The notes under the pieces are model-generated. The model was not told where the DNA came from and did no database searches. It was given only the letters and a program-made list of their open reading frames with translations. A program made the translations under genes and the position numbers. From Neolewinella antarctica (GTDB lineage: Bacteria; Bacteroidota; Bacteroidia; Chitinophagales; Saprospiraceae), in the NCBI RefSeq assembly GCF_011927835.1, contig NZ_JAATJH010000002.1, positions 1,009,915-1,073,914 of the forward strand: a DNA stretch of 64,000 nt, written 5' to 3'. Shown here piece after piece: positions 57,929 through 64,000 of this stretch. The number at the start of each line of letters is the position of its first letter. Position 1 is the first letter of the stretch.

Positions 57929-57948
57929 TATCCCCTAACCCCCAACAA

Positions 57949-58134
57949 ATGACCTACCAGGAAGCCGTCACCGAACTGGAGCAAATTCTCGCCCAACTGC
58001 AGGAAGTCCCCGCCGATATCGACCAACTCCACGCGCGCATCGCCCGTGCCGAATCACTCGTAGCCGCCTGCCGGGGCAAACTACGCGGCGTAGAAGAACA
58101 GCTCGAAGAACTACAAAAAACGACCGAGGCTTAG
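57949..58134 (+). CDS. xseB: exodeoxyribonuclease VII small subunit
   Basis: A 61-residue protein beginning MTYQEAVTELEQILAQLQ, the XseB family pattern, followed by a helix rich in Leu, Ala and Glu. It caps the XseA coiled coil of ExoVII. No xseA in this window, so the partner is elsewhere. ATG at 57949. Confidence 0.9.
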   Translation: MTYQEAVTELEQILAQLQEVPADIDQLHARIARAESLVAACRGKLRGVEEQLEELQKTTEA

Positions 58135-58206
58135 CGTACAGAGAGAAATTGACGAAGGAAACCCCAAACCTCTGCATCCTTTTACCAATTTTCACACTTA
58201 ATCCCC

Positions 58207-58269
58207 AGACCCCAGACCCCAGACCCCAGACCCCAGACCCCAGACCCCAGACCCCAGACCCCAGACCAC
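58207..58269 (+). repeat. heptad array, AGACCCC type (9 units)
   Basis: AGACCCC eight times and AGACCAC once, in perfect 7-nt phase, ending 5 nt before the SDR ATG. This is the most homogeneous array in the window and so probably the youngest. Confidence 0.85.
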
Positions 58270-58274
58270 CAAAA

Positions 58275-59141
58275 ATGTCCAAAATAGCCCTAGTAACCGG
58301 TGCCAGCTCCGGAATCGGCCTCGCCACCGCGCAGGACCTCGCCGCGCGCGGCTACAAGGTGATCGTCCACGCGCGGTCGGCCGACAAGGCCAACACAGCC
58401 GTGCGGACGATTTTGCAACGGTCGCCCACGGCGGATCTGCAGGCGGCGTTTGCGGACTTGAGTAGCCTCGGTGACATCCGACAACTGGTCGATCAGATTC
58501 GGAGCCGGAACAAGCGGCTGGACGTCCTCATCAACAACGCCGGCGTCTGGAATTCTAAACTGGAGCTAACTGCCGAAGGCCACGAGAAAACCTTTGCGGT
58601 AAACCACCTCGCCCCGGTTTACCTGAGCCACTTACTGCTACCCTTACTGCACGCTTCGGCGGAGCCCCGCATCATTATCGTCGGGTCGGATAGCCACAAA
58701 CAGGTGAAGGGGATGGCTTTCGACGACGTCAACCTCACCAACAATTACCACGGGCTGCGGTCCTACGCGCAGAGTAAACTGGGCAACGTACTGTTCGGCT
58801 ACGAATACGAACGCCGACGGCCAGACGAGCATTTCCCCGCCGTGTACGTCGTGCAGCCGGGTTTGGTGCAGACGGACATCGGCCTGAAGGGGAATACGTG
58901 GTTGCACGGCATCGCCTGGAAAGTGCGGCGGCGGATGAGCGGTAACAAATCTCCGGCGGAGGGCGCGGCCACTAGTATTTACCTGGCTACTTCACCCGAC
59001 GTGCAGGGGCAGTCCGGACTCTACTGGGACGATTCCGCACCGAAGAAAAGCTACTCCAGCTCCTACGACCGTGACGAAGCGCAAATTCTCTGGTCCGTGA
59101 CGGAAGAAATGCTGGGCATCGAGTTCTTTGATCTGGGTTAA
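58275..59141 (+). CDS. short-chain dehydrogenase/reductase
   Basis: A 288-residue SDR: NAD(P)-binding TGASSGIG at about 8-15, NNAG (INNAGVW), catalytic Ser in IIVGSDSHKQ and YAQSK. It resembles the retinol-dehydrogenase-like/oxidoreductase subgroup (WWW-domain type). Substrate unknown. The ATG at 58275 follows the heptad array; 42 upstream codons in frame encode only QTPDPRP repeats from it. Its TAA overlaps the TTA of the convergent SDR gene. Confidence 0.9.
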   Translation: MSKIALVTGASSGIGLATAQDLAARGYKVIVHARSADKANTAVRTILQRSPTADLQAAFADLSSLGDIRQLVDQIRSRNKRLDVLINNAGVWNSKLELTAEGHEKTFAVNHLAPVYLSHLLLPLLHASAEPRIIIVGSDSHKQVKGMAFDDVNLTNNYHGLRSYAQSKLGNVLFGYEYERRRPDEHFPAVYVVQPGLVQTDIGLKGNTWLHGIAWKVRRRMSGNKSPAEGAATSIYLATSPDVQGQSGLYWDDSAPKKSYSSSYDRDEAQILWSVTEEMLGIEFFDLG

Positions 59142-59995
59142 CCGACCGGTACGTTTTGCTCGGTGCGCACGTCCGCTTCTTCCGGCTGCGGCGCCTCCCG
59201 GTACTTGGAAAACAGGCGCTCCAGGATGCGCATCTTCACGCCGCGGGGGACGACGTAAGCAAAGCCGAGGATCGCCCGGACCAGCAAACCGGGCCGGATG
59301 ACGTCCTTGTTCTTCAGGAACCCGGCGACCGCGCCGGGGGCAATGTCTTCCGGCATCGTCACCAGCACCTTTGCGAGGTTCCCCATGGCTTCGACGCGCT
59401 TTAGCCCATCCTCGTTCGTGATGACGGGCCCGGGGCAGAGCACCGTCACGCCGACGTCGTAGTACCGTAGTTCCTGACGCAGCGCGAGGGAATAATTATA
59501 GACGAACGCTTTGGTGCCAGTGTACACCGTTTTGTAGGGGAGGGGGAGCGTCGCCTCCATGCTACTCATGTTCATGATTCCGCCCCGTTGCTGTTTTAGT
59601 AGCGGTAGTAGGGCTAGCGTTAGGCCCACCATCACTTGGTTATTGAGTTGCATCATGGTGAGGTACTCCGCCCAGGGCGTGTGCTCAATCAGGCCGCCCC
59701 GTCCGAAACCGGCGTTATTAATGAGGTACTTAAGTGGTACGCGCCGCTCCTCCAGCGTACTGACTACTTCACCGATTGAGGTAGCAGCGGTCAGGTCTAA
59801 TCCGATGGTTTCGAAAATAGCCCCCGGGGTGGAACGTAGTTCTTGCCGCACATTTTCTAGGTGCCGGTCGGGTAGGGCGACCACTACGACGGCTAGTCCC
59901 CGTCGGCTGCATTCCAGCGTCAGTGCCCGGCCAATTCCGTGGCTACCGCCGGTGATCAGAACCCAGTCTTTGTTGGTCGGAAGGTGTTTGTTCAT
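59138..59995 (-). CDS. short-chain dehydrogenase/reductase
   Basis: A 285-residue SDR: TGGSHGIG at the N-terminus, LINNAGFG, NMSSMEA (Ser) and YTGTK (active site), and a C-terminal extension (ILGFAYVVPRGVKMRILERL) that could touch the membrane. Resembles DltE/YqjQ-type reductases. It is convergent with the other SDR; the two are not closely alike in sequence. Confidence 0.88.
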   Translation of the reverse strand: MNKHLPTNKDWVLITGGSHGIGRALTLECSRRGLAVVVVALPDRHLENVRQELRSTPGAIFETIGLDLTAATSIGEVVSTLEERRVPLKYLINNAGFGRGGLIEHTPWAEYLTMMQLNNQVMVGLTLALLPLLKQQRGGIMNMSSMEATLPLPYKTVYTGTKAFVYNYSLALRQELRYYDVGVTVLCPGPVITNEDGLKRVEAMGNLAKVLVTMPEDIAPGAVAGFLKNKDVIRPGLLVRAILGFAYVVPRGVKMRILERLFSKYREAPQPEEADVRTEQNVPVG

Positions 59996-60063
59996 AGTGT
60001 GTGTCCTCGTGGGTAAAGGTACTCCTTATGGTGTCTCCTTCCGGCCACCGTGGGGGTAGGGCG

Positions 60064-61146
60064 TTAACCCAACAGCGCGGTAATTACTTCTCCGGCATCT
60101 TTCCCGACCCCGCCCAGCAGGGAGGAACTGGGGCGACGCAGGTTTTCTAGCCCCAGGAACGCTACGGATTTATCGACCGTACTGATGCCGCCCCGGTGTG
60201 CCGGGTCGCCCGCGCCATCGAGCAGCTCGGGCGGTAGGAATGGGTAATGATTGCGGTACCCGGTGCACCAAATGACGATGCCCCGGTGGCCGGGGGTGGG
60301 CCAAGGGATTAGTTCCTGGTAGGTTTCGTCGGCGGTACGCAAACGCAGACGGCCGTCAGAATATTCCTGCAGGTGATGGGGTTGGCGATCGATCGTGGCG
60401 GGCAGCGGTTGCTCCCCAACGGTGACGATTCCTTTACCGTCGGGGGCAAGTAGCTTTCCGGGGAATTGGTCCGTGCGCAGTGACATGGTGCCGGACGCGT
60501 AGAGCCAGAAGTAAATATCTTTCCCCAGCAAGGTCCGCGGAAGATTACTGACCTTTGGCCCCAACAAAGTCACCTTTGCACCCGCGTCCGCGCATAACCT
60601 GCTGAGTTGTTGGCCACTGGCACCCGCACCGACGATGAGCACCGAAGTGGGTCCGTTGATTAGCGCTTCGACGCTGGTCACTTCCGAGGAGTGTAACTCT
60701 TTGACGTACTGAGGAAAAGTATTGCTGACTTGTGCTGGAATGTAGGCATCCTTGTAAGCGCCGGTCGCCAGGAGCAAGTTCTTCGCTTCGATAACTTCCG
60801 TGCTCGTTTCGATCCGCCAGTAACCACCCCGCGCCGCTGCTTTTTTGGCGCTGACGCAGGTGCAATGTAATTGGATGGGGAGCGAGAAATGAGTGGCGTA
60901 CGCTTCCAGGTAATCCGCCGCTTCGAGTCGGTCGATCAACTTCCTGTCGCCACCCGGAGGGGTCAGGCCGGGTAATCGGTTGTAACGCTGCGGCGTGAAT
61001 AACTCCAGCCCTTCCCAACGCTTCCGCCAGCTATCGCCGACCCGCGCGTGAGCGTCGATGACCAGGAAATCTTTCTTGGCTTGTTTAAGGTAGTAGGCTG
61101 CGGCGAGGCCCGCCTGCCCGGCCCCGACGATGAGCGTATCTAACAT
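60064..61146 (-). CDS. FAD-dependent monooxygenase/oxidoreductase (CzcO/YUCCA-like)
   Basis: A 360-residue flavoprotein. FAD-binding GAGQAGLAAAYYL at about 8-20; RWEGLELFTPQRYNRLPG is typical of flavin-containing monooxygenases; NADPH-binding VGAGASGQQLSRL lies near residue 170. Substrate unknown. Two palindromic-element segments are in frame: LCADAGAKV (60575-60594) and CTCVSAKKA (60847-60867). ATG at 61146. Confidence 0.88.
   Translation of the reverse strand: MLDTLIVGAGQAGLAAAYYLKQAKKDFLVIDAHARVGDSWRKRWEGLELFTPQRYNRLPGLTPPGGDRKLIDRLEAADYLEAYATHFSLPIQLHCTCVSAKKAAARGGYWRIETSTEVIEAKNLLLATGAYKDAYIPAQVSNTFPQYVKELHSSEVTSVEALINGPTSVLIVGAGASGQQLSRLCADAGAKVTLLGPKVSNLPRTLLGKDIYFWLYASGTMSLRTDQFPGKLLAPDGKGIVTVGEQPLPATIDRQPHHLQEYSDGRLRLRTADETYQELIPWPTPGHRGIVIWCTGYRNHYPFLPPELLDGAGDPAHRGGISTVDKSVAFLGLENLRRPSSSLLGGVGKDAGEVITALLG
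60575..60594 (+). repeat. short palindromic element inside a monooxygenase gene
   Basis: TTTGCACCCGCGTCCGCGCA: 19 of 20 match to the consensus; in frame, minus-strand gene reads CADAGAK, just after the second Rossmann motif. Confidence 0.75.
60847..60867 (-). repeat. short palindromic element (diverged) inside a monooxygenase gene
   Basis: GGCGCTGACGCAGGTGCAAT: reverse orientation with three changes; encodes about HCTCVSA. Confidence 0.45.
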
Positions 61147-61274
61147 ATTAAAACTGGCTTTGGGGAGACAACGTAAGCCATCCCCGTAGCAAAAGGTTGC
61201 TCCGCGATGAACGGCCCAGGGGTCATCACAAAATAACTTACCTTCGCGGCCTTACCATCTTTCAACAGCAACTC

Positions 61275-62360
61275 ATGCCGCTTAGCACGATTACCGGAAT
61301 TGGCCACTACGTACCCAAAAATATCGTTACCAATAAAGACCTCATGGAGGTCATGGAAACGAGCGACGAATGGATCCGCGAACGGAGCGGCATCGAGGAG
61401 CGTCGCTACATCGACCGCACGAAAGAAACCACCACCAGCCTCGCCGTCGAAGCGAGCTTGAACGCGATCAAAGACGCCGGAATCGATAAGAACGACATCG
61501 ACTTCATCATCTTCGCCACCCTCAGCCCTGATTACTACTTTCCCGGTGCCGGCGTTCTTCTGCAGCGCGAACTCGGCATTGCCGGCACGGAGATTGCCGC
61601 GCTCGACATCCGCGCCCAGTGCTCCGGTTTCGTCTACGGCCTGGCTACGGCCGATAACTTCATCAAGGCCGGTACCTACAAAAAGATTCTGCTCGTCGGC
61701 GCCGAGGTCCACTCGGTCGGGCTCGACTTCACCACCCGGGGCCGCAATGTTTCCGTGCTGTTCGGCGACGGGGCCGGTGCCGTGATCGTGGAAGCGACGG
61801 AGGACGAAAGTCACGCCGTGCTGGCCACGAGCATGCACTCCGACGGTACCTACGCTGAAAAGCTCGCCTACATGTACCCCGGCGCGCACGGCGGTTACTT
61901 TCTGGACAAGTACGCCATCGAAGGTTTTGACGTAGACTACAACTTAGAGAACACCCCCTACGGCGGCGTTTTCTGGAACCAGGACATGCTGGATAAGGCC
62001 CGCATTTTTCCCCACATGGAAGGCCAGGCCGTCTTTAAAATGGCCGTAACCAAGTTCCCGGAAGTCATCAAGGAGACGCTCGAGAAGGCCGGCCTGGGCG
62101 TGGAAGACCTAGACATGCTCATCCCGCACCAGGCCAACCTGCGTATCAACCAGTTCGTGCAAAAACTGATGGGCTTGCGCGACGACCAGGTGCACAACAA
62201 CATTCAGAAATACGGCAACACGACGGCGGCGACGATTCCTATCTGTCTAAACGAAGCTTACCGCGAGGGGCGGATCAAGAAGGGCGATACGGTGGTGCTG
62301 GCGGCATTCGGTGCTGGCTTTACGTGGGCGGCGGCGGTGTTGAAGTGGGGCAAGGACTAA
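61275..62360 (+). CDS. fabH: 3-oxoacyl-ACP synthase III
   Basis: A 361-residue KAS III enzyme that starts fatty acid synthesis. Catalytic Cys in DIRAQCSGFVYGL, His in LIPHQANLRI, Asn in YGNTTAATIP. ATG at 61275, giving MPLSTITGIGHYVPKNIVTN. TACCTTCG about 30 nt upstream resembles a -7 box with one mismatch. Not grouped with other fab genes here. Confidence 0.95.
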   Translation: MPLSTITGIGHYVPKNIVTNKDLMEVMETSDEWIRERSGIEERRYIDRTKETTTSLAVEASLNAIKDAGIDKNDIDFIIFATLSPDYYFPGAGVLLQRELGIAGTEIAALDIRAQCSGFVYGLATADNFIKAGTYKKILLVGAEVHSVGLDFTTRGRNVSVLFGDGAGAVIVEATEDESHAVLATSMHSDGTYAEKLAYMYPGAHGGYFLDKYAIEGFDVDYNLENTPYGGVFWNQDMLDKARIFPHMEGQAVFKMAVTKFPEVIKETLEKAGLGVEDLDMLIPHQANLRINQFVQKLMGLRDDQVHNNIQKYGNTTAATIPICLNEAYREGRIKKGDTVVLAAFGAGFTWAAAVLKWGKD

Positions 62361-62411
62361 ATGCGCAACTAGTCTGAGGCTTAGCTCGTTACCTGTAGAA
62401 ATCATCAAACT

Positions 62412-62669
62412 ATGTCAGCCACGACACTCAGTGAGTTTAGCGTACGTACGGGTTGGACCGAAGAAGAAATTCGGCTGGAGTTAGCCTGCGCCGCTTACCG
62501 CGATCAACGGTTGAGTTTTGGAAAGGCTAGAAATTTTGCTGGGTTAAATCATTTGGAATTTCAGCGTGCCTTGGGTGCGCGGAAGATACCGCGTAATTAC
62601 GGTATCGAAGAGCTCAAGGAGGACTTGGCAACTATCGAAAGAATCAAAGATGAGCCGTGGGTATTGTAG
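62412..62669 (+). CDS. UPF0175 family antitoxin
   Basis: An 85-residue protein with the UPF0175 pattern: a helical DNA-binding N-terminus (IRLELACAAYRDQRLSFGKA) and NFAGLNHLEFQRALGARKIP. Usually the antitoxin partner of a DUF3368 PIN-domain toxin. It overlaps the next gene by 13 nt, so the pair is translationally coupled. Confidence 0.9.
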   Translation: MSATTLSEFSVRTGWTEEEIRLELACAAYRDQRLSFGKARNFAGLNHLEFQRALGARKIPRNYGIEELKEDLATIERIKDEPWVL

Positions 62670-63136
62670 TCAGTGACACCACCGTAATTACGAATCTGTT
62701 ACAGGTAGGGCGTTTAAATCTATTAAGGAGTTTATTTGGTACGGTGATAATTCCAAATGCGGTCAAAACTGAACTCGATGCGATGCATCTTCAAGAATTG
62801 ACCACGACGAGTAGCGATTGGTTAACCGTATATTCAGAAAAATTACTTGACATCGAACTGGTCGATGCAAGTTTAGACAGCGGCGAGCGGGAGGCCATCG
62901 CGCTTTCACTCGAACACAACGCGAACTTACTTGTCATTGACGAACTCAAAGGGAGAAGAGTAGCGGAGAAGCTTGGTATCGAGATAATCGGAACGATAGG
63001 TATTTTGCTCCTAGCTAAGCAGCGGGGCAAAATTGAGCGGGTAGCGCCCGTAATTCGTGAGATGATTTCCAACGGCTTTTGGGTTAGTCCAGCTCTTCTT
63101 AAGCAGGTATTGATCAGCTGTAACGAAGCTTCATAA
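62657..63136 (+). CDS. DUF3368 PIN-like toxin
   Basis: A 159-residue PIN-domain-type nuclease starting at GTG 62657 (MGIVVSDTTVITNLL; Asp 7 as metal ligand). Further acidic residues: ELDAMHLQEL and LDSGEREAIALSLE, LLVIDELKGRRVAEKLG. Probable RNase toxin of the UPF0175/DUF3368 pair. Its TAA directly precedes the convergent folC stop. Confidence 0.88.
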   Translation: MGIVVSDTTVITNLLQVGRLNLLRSLFGTVIIPNAVKTELDAMHLQELTTTSSDWLTVYSEKLLDIELVDASLDSGEREAIALSLEHNANLLVIDELKGRRVAEKLGIEIIGTIGILLLAKQRGKIERVAPVIREMISNGFWVSPALLKQVLISCNEAS

Positions 63137-64000
63137 TACCTCCGCCACCGTAAAAATGCTCCCCCCCACAAACACCAACTCCTCATCCGTAGCCTCCGCC
63201 CGCGCCGCCGCGTAGCCTGCCGCAACCGAGGGGTAAGCCTGACCCACCAGGCCGAATTCTTTTCCTTTTTCTTGTAATTCCGTCGCTGGTAATCCACGTG
63301 GAATATCCGCTTTAACGAAGTAGTAGCGTGCCGCCGGTGGTAACAGGGTCAGCACCTTACCGTGGTCCTTATCGCTCACCATACCGAGGACGACGTGCAG
63401 CGGCCGGTTATAGCTCAGGAGCCAGGGAATAGTTTGCCGAAGCCCGTCCTCGTTGTGGGCGCTGTCGGCTAGGCAAAGAGGGCCATCACCTTTGGAAAGG
63501 GTTTGAAAGCGGCCGATGTAATACGTGAGTTCTCCCAATCGTAACCAAGCGGTTTCTAGTTCCCGAAAATCCATTTTATAAAGTCCGCGTTCCGCTAATT
63601 CAGCTAACGAAACTAGTGCCGTAATCATGTTTTCTCGCTGCGTAGGGCTTTGCTTAAGACTGCCGGGGGAGAACGGGATCGGTTGCGGCTCGCCATGCGC
63701 GTAGAGATGGTAATCGGAATCGGTAGACGGTTTAGCTGGTGGGGTGGGGCGCCATTCGTAGCTGTCTTCCGCAAAGTTCAGTGTGGTACTGTTGTCGCTG
63801 GCTTTCCTAGTGTAAACCAACGTCGTTTCCGGCTGGCGCTTACCGACGACCACCGGCACACCCGCCTTAATGATGCCCGCCTTCTCACCCGCAATTTCCG
63901 GTAAAGTCTCTCCGAGGAACTGCGTATGATCCAGCCCGATGTTGGTGATGACCGAAAGGATCGGCGTAATGATGTTCGTGCTGTCCAGCCGTCCGCCGAG
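63131..64000 (-). CDS. folC: bifunctional folylpolyglutamate/dihydrofolate synthase (partial, 5' end missing)
   Basis: Open to the window edge, so the N-terminal half is missing. The visible part contains GGRLDSTNIITP, a FolC signature, then NIGLDHTQFLGETLPEIAGE and KAGIIKAGVPVVVG, and in the ligand-binding C-terminal lobe DGPLCLADSAHNEDGLRQT and VLGMVSDKDHGKVL. Attaches glutamates to folates. The folP gene is 30 kb upstream, not adjacent. Confidence 0.93.
   Translation of the reverse strand, partial: LGGRLDSTNIITPILSVITNIGLDHTQFLGETLPEIAGEKAGIIKAGVPVVVGKRQPETTLVYTRKASDNSTTLNFAEDSYEWRPTPPAKPSTDSDYHLYAHGEPQPIPFSPGSLKQSPTQRENMITALVSLAELAERGLYKMDFRELETAWLRLGELTYYIGRFQTLSKGDGPLCLADSAHNEDGLRQTIPWLLSYNRPLHVVLGMVSDKDHGKVLTLLPPAARYYFVKADIPRGLPATELQEKGKEFGLVGQAYPSVAAGYAAARAEATDEELVFVGGSIFTVAEVL

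Noticed and set aside
58149-58274. N-terminal extension of the SDR protein (42 codons)
   Set aside because: The codons come from the AGACCCC array and would encode QTPDPRP repeats; the true SDR fold starts at ATG 58275.
62412-63136. A larger defence island around the toxin-antitoxin pair
   Set aside because: Flanking genes are fabH and folC; there are no other defence, phage or transposase genes.

Overview
The window reads as the chromosome of a marine-type Bacteroidota, most likely a Lewinella/Neolewinella-like member of the Saprospiria (lineage inferred from gene content, not from a database search). Supporting signs: a secreted enzyme with a C-terminal type IX secretion sorting domain, several GLPGLI proteins, DUF4230 and DUF3810 proteins, a long RecQ with a C-terminal HTH region, an exact Bacteroidota promoter (TTTG-N17-TACCTTTG) upstream of an M1 peptidase, few recognisable Shine-Dalgarno sites, and a tmRNA whose tag ends in SYAMAA. 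Coding DNA is GC-rich with GC-biased third codon positions. Most genes are housekeeping genes in short runs, and several convergent pairs share or abut stop codons.

Layout. 0-9 kb: a partial membrane protein, recQ, a GGCT-like protein, a DUF421 membrane protein and the sbcD-sbcC pair. 9-11.7 kb: hpf, purC and a fumarylacetoacetase-family enzyme. 11.8-17.6 kb (minus strand): a secreted-protein cassette of three GLPGLI proteins, an 860-residue outer-membrane barrel and a small Cys-rich secreted peptide, including a tandem duplication that left a truncated barrel gene. 17.8-18.5 kb: tmRNA, its terminator and an 80-nt hairpin. 18.5-28 kb: an MBL-fold lipoprotein, an RlmG-like methyltransferase, an alpha/beta hydrolase, a porin-like protein, a large phosphoesterase/kinase-like/Omp85 fusion and a lipoprotein. 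28-40 kb: tRNA-Arg, a MocA-XdhC pair, a DUF4230 protein, folP, membrane and phosphatase genes, a GNAT-nitrilase fusion, a Uma2 protein, trxA and a DUF3810 protein. 39.6-50.7 kb: a Dna2-like nuclease-helicase, rfbD, a vanadium-haloperoxidase-like secreted protein, an RluA-type pseudouridine synthase, maf and an M1 peptidase. 50.9-64 kb: an outer-membrane chaperone cluster (three SurA/PpiC-type proteins), trpS, xseB, two SDR genes, an FAD monooxygenase, fabH, a UPF0175/DUF3368 toxin-antitoxin pair and the 3' part of folC.

The most unusual layer is non-coding. At least four families of small repeats are woven through the window: (i) perfectly phased 7-nt tandem arrays (AGACCNN, TACCGCC and GAGNAAA types), several ending just before start codons in the sense orientation; (ii) a modular palindromic element (TTTGCACCCGCG...CCGCGCC, with or without an inner palindrome), found between genes and also in frame inside at least eight coding sequences; (iii) a 162-bp fold-back MITE with TTA target duplications; (iv) a 48-bp tandem repeat plus a 23-bp stem beside surA. 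The best candidates for undescribed biology are the peptide/GLPGLI/barrel cassette, the phosphoesterase-kinase-like-Omp85 protein and the two pervasive repeat families.
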